Positions 53,768-62,692 are shown, numbered from the stretch's first letter. The stretch: 64,000 bases of DNA from Fulvivirga sp. (GCA_028280565.1 JANQLQ010000083.1:62001-126000), one strand, 5' to 3'. The notes: generated by a model from the letters alone, not told the origin. Program-made: numbers and translations.

Positions 53768-54748
53768 ATGAGGCTTATTCCACACCCGGTTTTATGCAAT
53801 TACTACGTCACTTATCGCTGTAATGCGAAGTGTGGGTTTTGCGACATCTGGGAGAAGCCATCACCTTATGCAAGTCTTGAAACCGTAAGGGTGAACCTCG
53901 CGCATTTAAAAAAACTGGGAGTAAAAGTCATTGACTTTACAGGGGGCGAACCATTGCTGCATCGTAAGATCGACCAGCTTTTGGAAATGGCAAAAAGGTC
54001 TGGATTTATCACCACCCTCACCACTAACGGTCTTTTGTATCCCAAATGGGCGGAAAGGCTAAAAGGCAAGGTGGATATGCTGCATTTTTCACTGGATTCG
54101 GCAGATAAAGAAGAGCATGACACAGGCCGAGGGGTAGCTTGCTTTGATTTCGTAATGGAGTCGATCCGGGTAGCGAAGACGCTGGGCGAACGGCCCGATA
54201 TCCTTTTTACAGTGTTTGAGCATAACCTGCACCAGGTGGAGCAGGTCTACCGCGACATTTGCCTTCCTAATGGCTTGGTCCTGATCCTGAACCCGGCTTT
54301 TGACTACAATGGCGTAGACACTGGGAACCCCATTTCTATGAAGAGCCTCGATCGATTGTCACGCTGGGGAAAGAAAAAGGGAATTTATCTTAATGATGGT
54401 TTTATCCAGCTGCGAAAAGATGGGGGTAACCATGTAGACAATCCCGTCTGCAAGGCGGGAAGCTCCACCATAGTCATCTCCCCGGAAAATAAGCTGGTGC
54501 TACCGTGCTACCATCTTGGACTTAAGGAATTTGAGATCAATGACGACCTGCAAGACCTGTACCGTTCCGATGAAGTACAAAAGCTAGTAGCCCTGGAAGG
54601 GAGGTTACCGGCATGTGAAGGTTGTACCATTAACTGTTACATGCAACCCTCTTTTGCCGTGGAGATCAACAAATACTGGTGGAAAGCCTTACCGAGCACG
54701 GTTAAATACAACTGGATGAAAGGGACCTGGAAGGGTATGCTCAAATGA
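53768..54748 (+). CDS. radical SAM protein with SPASM-like C-terminal cysteines
   Basis: A 326-residue radical SAM enzyme. The cluster motif CNAKCGFC (Cys18, Cys22, Cys25) is followed by VIDFTGGEPLLHRK, LTTNGLLYPKWAERL and MLHFSLDSADKEEHD. The C-terminal part has NPVCKAGSSTIVISPENKLVLPCYHL and ACEGCTINCYMQPSF, Cys clusters of the kind that bind auxiliary iron-sulfur centres (SPASM or twitch). No precursor-peptide gene or other maturation gene was found next to it; the nearest neighbour is a DUF3820 gene. Substrate unknown; peptide or cofactor modification are both possible. Confidence 0.85.
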   Translation: MRLIPHPVLCNYYVTYRCNAKCGFCDIWEKPSPYASLETVRVNLAHLKKLGVKVIDFTGGEPLLHRKIDQLLEMAKRSGFITTLTTNGLLYPKWAERLKGKVDMLHFSLDSADKEEHDTGRGVACFDFVMESIRVAKTLGERPDILFTVFEHNLHQVEQVYRDICLPNGLVLILNPAFDYNGVDTGNPISMKSLDRLSRWGKKKGIYLNDGFIQLRKDGGNHVDNPVCKAGSSTIVISPENKLVLPCYHLGLKEFEINDDLQDLYRSDEVQKLVALEGRLPACEGCTINCYMQPSFAVEINKYWWKALPSTVKYNWMKGTWKGMLK

Positions 54749-54820
54749 AGCGGTGGAATAGTGATAAGAGATCCTTCTAAAATTGATACCCTATAAATAG
54801 CAAGACATTAAGAACATAAA

Positions 54821-55060
54821 ATGACAGACCCTCACCCACTCTCTCCCGACCCGGCCATCTTAAGGCAATTGGTGACCATGAAAATGCCTTTCGGAAAACA
54901 CAAAGGTACTTTACTTTGTGATCTGCCCCTTTACTACTTGGAATGGTTCCACCGAAATGGATTTCCAAAAGGAAAAATGGGTATGCTTCTATCCACAATA
55001 TACGAGGTTAAGGTGAATGGGCTGATGCCGCTGTTAGAACCTTTACGAAAGGTAGACTAA
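54821..55060 (+). CDS. DUF3820-family protein
   Basis: A 79-residue cytoplasmic protein with the DUF3820 signature MPFGKHKGTLLCDLPLYYLEWF. The same FGKxKG...DLPxxYLxWF motif occurs in exonuclease-associated domains. The function of the family is not established. It is short and lies alone between the radical SAM and peptidase genes, 72 bases after the former. Confidence 0.85.
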   Translation: MTDPHPLSPDPAILRQLVTMKMPFGKHKGTLLCDLPLYYLEWFHRNGFPKGKMGMLLSTIYEVKVNGLMPLLEPLRKVD

Positions 55061-55217
55061 AATGATCCCTGGGTAAATCCCCCCAGTATCCCCTAAGGTC
55101 CATCACCATTCCATCATTAAAGTACAGCCCTGGATAGTGACCACACCTCTTAAATAAAATTCGAAAGATTTTTTAATATCACTGGCTAACTTGGCACTTT
55201 GACCAAAAGACGATACT

Positions 55218-58016
55218 ATGATTGCCGGGACATTAAGAATTTTACTCCCATTACTCGTGATTTCTACCTCCTTATTGGCTCAAAGGCCTATGGAGCATGA
55301 TGATTTTGATCGCTGGAACAGGATCCGGCAGGAAAAGATCTCCAATGATGGCAAGATAGCCGTCTATCATCTTGCCCCGGGAAAAGGAGACGTAACCCTA
55401 TATGTCACCTCTACGGGGGGGAAAAGGGTCTTCACTTACCCAAGGTCGGAAAATTCACAGGTCACACCGGATTCGCGCTACGTAATTTTCACCATAAAAC
55501 CGGCGTTGGATTCTCTTAATGAGTTAAGACGTAAAAAGGTTAAAGAGGATAAACTGCCTAAAGACAGCCTTGGTATCTACGACATCGCCAATAACGATCT
55601 CCAAAAGATCGGGAGGGTGAAAAATGTAAAAGTGCCGGAAAAATGGAGCGGTTATATTGCTTACCAATTGGAGGAAAAGCCTGCCGAAAAAGATACCACG
55701 AAAAAGAAGGAGAATAAGAAGGCCAAAAAACAAAAAAAGGCTAAAAAAGTAAGCAAGAAGAACGGCTATCACTTAGTGGTGCGTAATTTGGCTACCCAAA
55801 CGCAGGATACTCTTAAATATGTTTTACACTATGTTTTTGCCGAAGAGGGAAAAGCGATGCTGTACACCACCACGGGAGCGGATAGTACAGTCCTGCCTGG
55901 GGTATACTACTATAACCTCGATAACCCGTCTGTAACACCGCTTACACGCTCTAAAGGAAAATATGAAATGCTGGCTTTGTCCAAGGATGGGCTACAGGCC
56001 AGCTTCCTTTCCGACTTGGATACCACCAAGGCCTTATCCCGTAATGTTGAGCTACGGTACTGGAAGGCCGGCATGGATTCTGCCCAAGTAAAGGCAGACA
56101 ACAGCAGCGATCTACCGGACGACTGGGTAGTGAATATCCATGGAAAACTGTCCTTCTCCGACAATGGAGAGCGTTTGTATTTTGGCGCATCGCCGCGCCC
56201 TGTCGTACAAGACACCATGCTTTTGCCGGAAGAGATCATCAAAGTAGAAATATGGAACTACCAGGACGGTCGTCTCCATACCCAGCAGAATGCCGAGCTG
56301 GAAGATGACGAGGCAAAGACGTATTTGGCGGCGATGAACACCGCTACTTTTGAGATCAAACCCTTAGGCACCGCCGAGGTACCGGAAGTGAGAACAGCGG
56401 ATAAAGGAAATGCCGATCACGCACTTGGGATATCTAACCTGCCCTATCAAAAGTATATTTCATGGGAAGGATGGCCGCAACACAACGATTTCTACCATAT
56501 TGACCTCAACACAGGACGGCAGACCCCGATAATAAAAGATGTCAGGGGCACAGGCAATATCTCTGCGGGGGGTAATTATGCTTATTGGTACAATGCTGAA
56601 GACTCTACCTGGTATACCCATAATTTTAGCACGGCAACCACACAGGCGGTCACTTCGGAAATAAAAACATCTATGGCCAATGAGCTCAATGACACTCCTA
56701 ACCTGCCTTCTTCATACGGGATAGCCGGCTGGACCGAGGGCGATAGCTACCTGCTGGTGTATGATCGCTATGACATTTGGCAAGTAGACCCGGGTAACAA
56801 AGCAGACCCCATCAACCTGACCAAGGGCAGGGACAGCAAAACACGGTACCGCTACCTTGACCTGGACCGGGAAGAAGAAGCGATCAACTACAAGTCACTG
56901 CTCTTGAGCGCCTACAATGAAACTACGAGGGACGCCGGGTACTATGAACTAAAGCCCGGGAAATCCTTGAAAAAATTAGTGATGGATAATCATCGATATA
57001 CGGCACCTGTTAAGGCCATGGATGATGACCAAGTTCTTTTTACAAAAGAAAGCCAACTTGTATTCCCCGATCTCCTTACGACTGACCTGTCCTTTAAAAA
57101 AGTTACTCCCCTAAGTAATGCCAACCCCAATAAAGATGATTTTTCCTGGGGCTCCGTTGAGCTTTACAAGTGGACATCCCTGGATGGTATTGAACTCGAA
57201 GGTCTTTTGTATAAGCCTGCTGGCTTTGATCCTCAGAAGAAATACCCGATGATCACCTACTTCTATGAGCGAAACTCCCATAATTTGCACCGTCATTGGG
57301 GGATAGTGCCGATCCGGTCTATTGTAAACCCCACTTTCTACGCCAGCAGGGGATACTTGGTGTTTATCCCGGATATCGTCTACCGTACGGGCTATCCCGG
57401 GGAAAGCTGTTATAATGCCGTGATCCCCGGCGTTACCCAGCTGATCAGTGAGGGCTTTGTAGATGAGGATAATATCGGGGTACAGGGGCATAGCTGGGGC
57501 GGTTATCAGACGGCCTACTTGGTGACCAAAACCAACATTTTCGCAGCTGCGGAGGCAGGCGCTCCCGTGGCGAATATGATCAGCGCCTATGGAGGGATAC
57601 GCTGGTGGACAGGGTTAAGCCGGATGTTCCAGTACGAACATACCCAGAGCAGGATAGGCGGTACGTTATGGGAGTACCCGTTAAGGTATATAGAAAACTC
57701 TCCTATTTTCTTCGTAGATAAAATACAAACCCCTCTTTTACTGATGCATAATGATGCTGACGGTCATGTGCCTTGGTACCAGGGCATTGAATTTTACGTG
57801 GCCCTGCGCCGGCTTGGTAAACCCTCTTGGATGCTTAATTACAACGAAGAGCCGCACTGGCCCACGAAATGGGAGAACATCCGCGATTTCAACATCCGCA
57901 TGCAGCAGTTTTTTGATCATTATTTAAAAGATGAGCCCATGCCGAAATGGATGGCAGAAGGGATCCCAGCGATCCGCAAAGGGATTGATAAAGGGTATCA
58001 ATTGATGAAAGAATAA
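55218..58016 (+). CDS. S9-family prolyl-oligopeptidase-like peptidase
   Basis: A 932-residue exported serine peptidase. Signal peptide (ILLPLLVISTSLLAQ), then a long beta-propeller half and a C-terminal alpha/beta-hydrolase domain. The nucleophile is Ser759 in GVQGHSWGGYQTAY. The Asp is in LLMHNDADGHVPW and the His in NEEPHWPTKWEN. A lysine-rich stretch (about residues 152-186, TKKKENKKAKKQKKAKKVSKK) interrupts the propeller and looks like an insertion. Probably periplasmic or outer-membrane, degrading peptides. The SnoaL-like lipoprotein gene follows 28 bases later. Confidence 0.92.
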   Translation: MIAGTLRILLPLLVISTSLLAQRPMEHDDFDRWNRIRQEKISNDGKIAVYHLAPGKGDVTLYVTSTGGKRVFTYPRSENSQVTPDSRYVIFTIKPALDSLNELRRKKVKEDKLPKDSLGIYDIANNDLQKIGRVKNVKVPEKWSGYIAYQLEEKPAEKDTTKKKENKKAKKQKKAKKVSKKNGYHLVVRNLATQTQDTLKYVLHYVFAEEGKAMLYTTTGADSTVLPGVYYYNLDNPSVTPLTRSKGKYEMLALSKDGLQASFLSDLDTTKALSRNVELRYWKAGMDSAQVKADNSSDLPDDWVVNIHGKLSFSDNGERLYFGASPRPVVQDTMLLPEEIIKVEIWNYQDGRLHTQQNAELEDDEAKTYLAAMNTATFEIKPLGTAEVPEVRTADKGNADHALGISNLPYQKYISWEGWPQHNDFYHIDLNTGRQTPIIKDVRGTGNISAGGNYAYWYNAEDSTWYTHNFSTATTQAVTSEIKTSMANELNDTPNLPSSYGIAGWTEGDSYLLVYDRYDIWQVDPGNKADPINLTKGRDSKTRYRYLDLDREEEAINYKSLLLSAYNETTRDAGYYELKPGKSLKKLVMDNHRYTAPVKAMDDDQVLFTKESQLVFPDLLTTDLSFKKVTPLSNANPNKDDFSWGSVELYKWTSLDGIELEGLLYKPAGFDPQKKYPMITYFYERNSHNLHRHWGIVPIRSIVNPTFYASRGYLVFIPDIVYRTGYPGESCYNAVIPGVTQLISEGFVDEDNIGVQGHSWGGYQTAYLVTKTNIFAAAEAGAPVANMISAYGGIRWWTGLSRMFQYEHTQSRIGGTLWEYPLRYIENSPIFFVDKIQTPLLLMHNDADGHVPWYQGIEFYVALRRLGKPSWMLNYNEEPHWPTKWENIRDFNIRMQQFFDHYLKDEPMPKWMAEGIPAIRKGIDKGYQLMKE

Positions 58017-58044
58017 GAATACCTGCAACAACACCACCCCGACT

Positions 58045-58539
58045 ATGAGATATATCATCATGATCAGCGCTCTTTTGTTCAACGCCTGTACGGTAAGTGT
58101 TGAAACCGGGGAAGACCCGCCTGACGAAAACGAGCTGCAAACGTTGTTGGACGACTGGCACCAAGCCGCTTCCGATGCTGACTTCGAACGTTACTTTGGC
58201 TATTTTCAAAGTGATAGTTCTATATTCATGGGCACGGATGCCACCGAGCGCTGGACCATAGCTGAATTCAAACCCTGGAGCAAACCTTATTTTGATCGTG
58301 GAAAGGCCTGGAGCTTCACTGCCGAGGAGCGATACATCTATTTTTCAAAGGATGGAAAAACAGCATGGTTCGATGAAGCCTTGAATACACCTAACCTAGG
58401 GCCTAGCCGTGGCACCGGGGTACTCGCGTATACCTCACAAGGGTGGAAAATAGTGCATTACAACCTAACGGTGCCTATTCCTAACGAGATCGTAAGCGAT
58501 GTGGTACAACAGATCGATAGTGTATTGACACAGCAATAG
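58045..58539 (+). CDS. SnoaL/DUF4440-like NTF2-fold lipoprotein
   Basis: A 164-residue protein with a short signal peptide and lipobox FNAC (Cys15). The mature part has the NTF2-like pattern: a helix LQTLLDDWHQAASDADFERYFGYF, then DSSIFMGTDATERWTIAEFKPW and the strands TAWFDEALNT and GVLAYTSQGWKIVHYNLTV. Such proteins are annotated as nuclear transport factor 2-like or SnoaL-like; function is generally unknown. It is downstream of the S9 peptidase gene and may share its transcript. Confidence 0.8.
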   Translation: MRYIIMISALLFNACTVSVETGEDPPDENELQTLLDDWHQAASDADFERYFGYFQSDSSIFMGTDATERWTIAEFKPWSKPYFDRGKAWSFTAEERYIYFSKDGKTAWFDEALNTPNLGPSRGTGVLAYTSQGWKIVHYNLTVPIPNEIVSDVVQQIDSVLTQQ

Positions 58540-59250
58540 TTTAGTGTCAAGTTAAGCCTTAAATGACGTACCGGGGGGTACAAAATGGTTATGCTTGAGG
58601 TATTGGAAGATTCTCGATCAGTAGGCAATGGGCAAAGGGCAGTAGGCAAAAAAATAGGGGGTAGCCGATTGCTCATTACTGACTTTAAGAAGGGCATCAT
58701 CGAAAATTTCAAATGGCGTGTAGAGGGGAGACATCCAGGAACAGCGTGGCCCATTTGAGCCCTGTGGGCAAGCAGCCTATAAGGGCCGGGCAGTGCGTTT
58801 TGCGCGGAAAATGGGCTTTGTTGCTGACGCCCTTTTCTTTTGTTTCGTTTTCTTTTGGGCGTGCAAAAGAAAATGAAAACCGGGCTTAGAACCACAAAAT
58901 CCCGCTTAAACTGCGCATTTAGAGGATTGTACTACCCGAAACATTTTGAAAACGTGCCCTAATTTGCCAAAATTAAACGTTTTACTATCAAAGCTAATTT
59001 CAAGGGACACCCTCAATAACCATCTACCACTTTAATGCTATCCAGGGTAGTTTTAGCTGGTAAGCTTGGTGACCCTTAGTGCATTTGCGTCTTAGTGGCC
59101 GGGGAAGCGTCGCCACCAAGTCACCAAAGCTCAAAGAATCACAAAGAGGCCTTATTTACTATTTAATCCAGCCCTATTTTTATACCAAGTTGGAAGAAAC
59201 ATTTGACAATCCAAATGTTTTATCTTCGTTAAGTAATTAAACGAGGCGCC
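58540..59250. other. gene-free block of intergenic palindromes
   Basis: About 710 bases without a supported gene. It contains a near-perfect palindrome GTTTCGTTTTCTTTT/AAAAGAAAATGAAAAC (58842-58880) and an inverted-repeat element at 59064-59130. The minus-strand 145-aa ORF at 58458 is a chance product of these repeats. Confidence 0.6.
59064..59130. repeat. 67-bp inverted-repeat element
   Basis: GCTTGGTGAC (59064-59073) pairs with GTCACCAAAGC (59120-59130), apart from one extra A in the second arm. Inner arms CTTAGTGGC (59091-59099) and GCCACCAAG (59112-59120) pair with one mismatch. The words CACCAAGTCACCAAAG resemble intergenic repeats found in many genomes. There is no coding capacity. Confidence 0.6.
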
Positions 59251-60021
59251 ATGAAAAACATAGGGATAATTATACTATCGTTCACCCTAGTCTCCTGTTA
59301 TGGGCAAAATTCCAACTCGGCATTAGTTCAACCAACGGGAGAAACGATCGAAACCCGGTTCATCCCACCAAAAGGCTATAAAAGGGAGAACGCCTCGGAA
59401 GGCTCGTTTGCACAGTATTTGAGAACACTGCCCCTAAAACCGGGTGGAAGCAAAGTACATTACTATAATGGGCTTCCGAAGGTCAATAGAAATGTCTATG
59501 CAGCCGTGGTAGACATGGAACTCGACAAACAAGATCTGCAGCAATGCGCCGATGCCGTTATGCGGCTAAGGGGAGAATACTTATACGCACAAAAAGACTT
59601 CGGATCGATCCATTTTAACTTTGTTTCCGATGGTAAGCCACGCTACTACGAAGATTATGCCAAAGGAGATCATAGCTATACAAAGTTCAGGAAATATATG
59701 CGCTACATTTTCTCCTACGCCAATACACGATCTTTGCACCAAGAAATGAACCCGGTCAACATTATGGACATGCAGATCGGTGATGTGTTCATCCAAAAGA
59801 AAAATCCCTATGGGCATGCCGTGATCGTTGTAGATATGGCCGTTGATCCCACTACCGGCAAGAAAGTCTACCTCCTAGCCCAAAGCTATATGCCCGCACA
59901 AGACACCCAAATATTATTAAACCCAATGAATGACCGGTTAAGCCCATGGTACGAGCTAAACAAAGAAACCATCAACACTCCTGAATGGACCTTTGAAACT
60001 AGTGATCTAAGGCGGTTTTAA
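59251..60021 (+). CDS. DUF4846 lipoprotein
   Basis: A 256-residue lipoprotein (lipobox LVSC, Cys16) of the DUF4846 family. Typical segments are RFIPPKGYKRENASEGSFAQYLRTLPLKP, YNGLPKVNRNVYAAVVDM, CADAVMRLRGEYLYA, IGDVFIQKKNPYGHAVIVVDMA and AQSYMPAQDTQILLNP. Family function is unknown; the GHAVIVVD and QSYMPAQ motifs suggest a papain-like or cell-wall-related fold, which is inference. It stands alone. Repeat copy A begins 36 bases after its stop. Confidence 0.87.
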   Translation: MKNIGIIILSFTLVSCYGQNSNSALVQPTGETIETRFIPPKGYKRENASEGSFAQYLRTLPLKPGGSKVHYYNGLPKVNRNVYAAVVDMELDKQDLQQCADAVMRLRGEYLYAQKDFGSIHFNFVSDGKPRYYEDYAKGDHSYTKFRKYMRYIFSYANTRSLHQEMNPVNIMDMQIGDVFIQKKNPYGHAVIVVDMAVDPTTGKKVYLLAQSYMPAQDTQILLNPMNDRLSPWYELNKETINTPEWTFETSDLRRF

Positions 60022-60057
60022 GCATTAGTTTTTCCCGGCCACCCTTACGCCACTTGA

Positions 60058-60563
60058 TACTGGCTGGAGGTTAAACGAAGTGGTCCTCCGACCTAAAATT
60101 AACTAGGGCGTCCGCCCGGTTTTCTTCGCTAGCGACCACTTAGCTAGCTAAAAGCAGTTGATCATCGAGAAACCAATAGCCGCTTACCTTTCTCCATAGC
60201 TGCCAGTTTAACCGTCCCTGTTAAATCGTAAAGGGGCGGAAATATTGTGGATTACGGGAAATTCCTACAGTGATACCTCGTTGGTGGTATTATTTCACCC
60301 CTTTGGGGTTGATATATTAGGTATTTATCTTTCCTATTATAATACCATCCCTTCGGGATTTAAAATACAGGTTAAACTCAATGTATTTCTTTAAACTAAC
60401 GGCTATGACCTTTTGCGAGTGACTGTCCGTTGGGGTCAACTACAAATTAATACCAAAGCAGTATCCCATTTGAAAGTATACGTTCCTAGTCGAATACGAG
60501 CGGACGCTCTTCCTATAGGGTAGGTCGTAGGAACGCTACCGCTAAACCTACGACCAGTGCGTT
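60058..60563 (+). repeat. 506-bp direct repeat R2, copy A
   Basis: Begins TACTGGCTGGAGG and ends ACCAGTGCGTT. By eye roughly nine in ten bases match copy B (61447-61953), in the same orientation. It contains short hairpins (for example the ATCCC/GGGAT palindrome at 60348-60360) and a terminal one, GGTCGTAGG/CCTACGACC at 60523-60555. There is no ORF of note. The CACCCC-TTYGGGGTTGAT and CATCCCTTCGGGATTT words resemble dispersed intergenic repeats of Bacteroidota. Confidence 0.9.
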
Positions 60564-60802
60564 TTCATCGTTAAGGACAACTTAGTTCTCTTAAAATAGT
60601 TATTTTTTTATCGAGAAATCAGTGTGCTCCGAAAAAACCAAGAACAGTCGCTTGTGTTTCGCGAGTGACGACCATCCTTGATGCCTCCGGTTGACTTATA
60701 CACAAGTGCCACGAGGTGAGTGATCGATCTTACACCGGCCAGAGGCCTAGGGATAGGGGTCACTCGGCTGAGGAGCCGAGCGACTGTTTTTGGGGATTCA
60801 TT
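60564..60802. other. spacer between repeat R2 copy A and the PIN-like gene
   Basis: No gene. Most of it is the palindromic element at 60643-60788. Confidence 0.5.
60643..60788. repeat. palindromic element P (146 bp) with AACAGTCGCT ends
   Basis: AACAGTCGCT (60643-60652) and AGCGACTGTT (60779-60788) are perfect 10-bp inverted ends. The left end continues TGTGTTTCGCGAGTGACGAC, which matches in reverse complement the hairpin within repeat R1. Near the right end GTCACTCGGCT pairs with AGCCGAGCGAC (one mismatch) around a GAGG loop and is followed by TGTTTTT, so it may terminate transcription on the + strand. Confidence 0.7.
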
Positions 60803-61156
60803 TTATGAATACTCAATGAGCCCTTCATTATTGAGTTCCAAAAAATTACTTCGATTCAAAGCATTTTTAATGAGCAAAATATTGGTACGAAAAAGATCGA
60901 ACAGTTGCCGGTTTTTAATGTTGCCGGTGGTAACCAAGAATAGCCTGCGGGGTCGGTCCAATCCCATATGAGAATGATAAAAATCAAAATCCTTAGTAAG
61001 CACGATCAAATCGTTATCATCGGCATATGCCGAAACTTCAAAATCAGGCGTTTCATCTCCTTTTGGAAGTTGATCCACATGGATAGACTCAATTCCCAAT
61101 TGGTTTAATATTTCACAAAGCTTCGAGGGTAGTTGAGCATCTATGATCAACCTCAT
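60803..61156 (-). CDS. DUF5615 PIN-like toxin/nuclease
   Basis: A 117-residue protein with the DUF5615 (PIN-like, Mut7-C-related) fold. Predicted catalytic acids: Asp6 (RLIIDAQLP), Asp28 (IHVDQLPKGDE) and Asp56/Asp58 (LIVLTKDFDFY), the family's T-K-D-x-D-F motif. The C-terminal half ends in FLELNNEGLIEYS. Paired with DUF433, this is a recognised toxin-antitoxin arrangement in Bacteroidota and cyanobacteria; RNase activity is inferred from the fold. The ATG overlaps the DUF433 stop by 4 bases. The module is bracketed by R2 repeats. Confidence 0.85.
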   Translation of the reverse strand: MRLIIDAQLPSKLCEILNQLGIESIHVDQLPKGDETPDFEVSAYADDNDLIVLTKDFDFYHSHMGLDRPRRLFLVTTGNIKNRQLFDLFRTNILLIKNALNRSNFLELNNEGLIEYS

Positions 61157-61389
61157 GTGGAGAATTTCGTGTAGCTGGAATACTTGGTCAGCTTTGTAGC
61201 GTAGGCCAAGCAGGCCAGGATGTCGGCTTCTTCCAAATTAGGATAGTCTTCCAAAATCTCTTCATGGGTTGACCCGGCGGAAAGAAGGTCAAGGACCAGG
61301 TCAACGGTATATCTTTTATTCCTGATCGTAGGTTTCCCGTGACATATATTCGGATCGATCGTGATCCTATTTAAAAGTTGATTATCCAT
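61153..61389 (-). CDS. DUF433 antitoxin
   Basis: A 78-residue protein with the DUF433 core RITIDPNICHGKPTIRNKRYTVDLVLDLLSAGSTHEEIL and EADILACLAYATK. DUF433 has an HTH-like fold and is regularly the antitoxin partner of DUF5615. It precedes the toxin gene with an ATGA overlap. No promoter box was recognised upstream; repeat copy B begins 58 bases upstream of its ATG. Confidence 0.88.
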   Translation of the reverse strand: MDNQLLNRITIDPNICHGKPTIRNKRYTVDLVLDLLSAGSTHEEILEDYPNLEEADILACLAYATKLTKYSSYTKFST

Positions 61390-61446
61390 ACAGTAAAGTT
61401 ACGAAATCTTAGACTTTTGTCACGGATGCTGATTGGGGGGATGAGC

Positions 61447-61953
61447 TACTGGTTGGAGGTTAAACGAAGTGGTCCTCCGACCTAAAATTAACTAGGGCGT
61501 CCGCCCGGTTTTCTTCGCTAACGACAGTTTAGCTCGCTAAAAGCAGTTGATCATCGAGAAACCAATAGCCGCTTACCTTTCGCCATAGCTATCAGTTTAA
61601 CCGTCCCCCTGTTAAAATTCTAAAGGGGTAGAAATATTGTAGATTACGGGAAATTCCTACGGTGAAACCTCGAAAGCGGTACTATTTCACCCCTTCGGGG
61701 TTGATATATTGGGTATTTATTTTCCCTATCATAATACCATCCCTTCGGGATTTAAAATACAGGTTAAACTCAATGTATTTCTTTAAACTGACGGCTATGA
61801 CCTTTTGCGAGTGACTGTCCGTTGGGTCAACTACAAATTAATACCAAAGCAGTATCCCATTTGAAAGTATACGTTCCTAGTCGAATACGAGCGGACGCTC
61901 TCCTTGTAGGTAGGTCGTAGGACCGCTACCGCTAAACCTATGACCAGTGCGTT
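61447..61953 (+). repeat. 507-bp direct repeat R2, copy B
   Basis: Same orientation as copy A and roughly nine in ten bases identical by eye, with the differences concentrated in the first 300 bases. It ends with the same hairpin, one arm altered (CCTATGACC). Together the two copies enclose the DUF433/DUF5615 module; the distance between copy starts is 1389 bases. Confidence 0.9.
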
Positions 61954-62197
61954 GGTACTTTTTTGAGCTGTTCTACATTGTTTATGGGCTTCTATTTTTA
62001 CTGATCATAGTTAATTTAGTTCAGTGGTACCTAGTAGATCGATCTCCTCCAGGGGGGATCATCTTTATAAGTATTAAAACACTTATAATCTATATAAAAA
62101 GAACTAATAATGGTACAAATACCAATTCACGAACCGGTTTTTCACACACTTGTAACCAACTTGTATATTTACATAACTAAAATCAGTACAAATTGAC
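61954..62197. other. spacer with a hydrophobic chance ORF
   Basis: A + strand ORF (61947-62180) starts inside the repeat end at GTG and is strongly hydrophobic, but it lacks other protein features. The tandem words CACTTGTAACC and AACTTGTATATTTAC upstream of the next gene may be regulatory. Confidence 0.4.
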
Positions 62198-62413
62198 ATG
62201 ACAAGGCTTGGTGAGTATTTGGAAAAAAAACTAGCAAATAAGGCGGGTATAGCTCGAAAAACGGGAATTAGCAAAAACCGTTTGAGCCAACTCTCTATCA
62301 ATCATACGACAGTGCTGTCCGTTAAAGAACTATATTTAATTGCATTGGCGATAGAAGTAAATCCACACGAAATCTTAGACTTTGTTTGCCAAGACTTATC
62401 TCTTCCTAGTTAA
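62198..62413 (+). CDS. small XRE-like HTH protein
   Basis: A 71-residue protein with an HTH_3-type domain: IARKTGISKNRLSQLSINHTTVLSVKELYLIALAIEVNPHEILDF. The ATG at 62198 follows a plausible leader. It is the first of two tandem HTH genes in the repeat-rich region, 72 bases apart. It is possibly a regulator of a mobile or toxin-antitoxin unit; target unknown. Confidence 0.75.
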   Translation: MTRLGEYLEKKLANKAGIARKTGISKNRLSQLSINHTTVLSVKELYLIALAIEVNPHEILDFVCQDLSLPS

Positions 62414-62485
62414 TGGTCACCTAATAAATAGTATCCTTAAAAGTCAATTGCCTGCATTACCTTTAATTTTAATAATAAGTTCAGG

Positions 62486-62692
62486 ATGGAAAAAGTTGTT
62501 TACAATAGAGTTAAGGCGGTTTTGGCGGAAAAAAGTAAAACCAATAATTGGCTTGCCGACAAGCTCCAAATGAATCGTACAACCGTCTCAAAATGGTGTA
62601 GAAATGAGATGCAGCCAAGAGTTGAAACCCTTTTCCAGATTGCCGATGTCTTAGACGTGGATGTAAGGGAACTTTTGGTCTCGACGAAATGA
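62486..62692 (+). CDS. small XRE-like HTH protein
   Basis: A 68-residue protein with a typical Cro/C1 HTH domain: NRVKAVLAEKSKTNNWLADKLQMNRTTVSKWCRNEMQPRVETLFQIADVLDVDVRELL. It contains nothing else and probably acts as a dimeric DNA-binding regulator. Similar stand-alone HTH proteins in Bacteroidota often sit next to restriction or mobile genes, but none was found here. Confidence 0.85.
   Translation: MEKVVYNRVKAVLAEKSKTNNWLADKLQMNRTTVSKWCRNEMQPRVETLFQIADVLDVDVRELLVSTK

Noticed and set aside
58458-58895. 145-aa minus-strand ORF
   Set aside because: Antisense to the end of the SnoaL-like gene and then through a palindromic repeat; no protein features.
61947-62180. Hydrophobic 77-aa + strand ORF resembling a membrane protein
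   Set aside because: Starts inside the end of repeat copy B, has a charged random-looking tail and no support from a signal or family.
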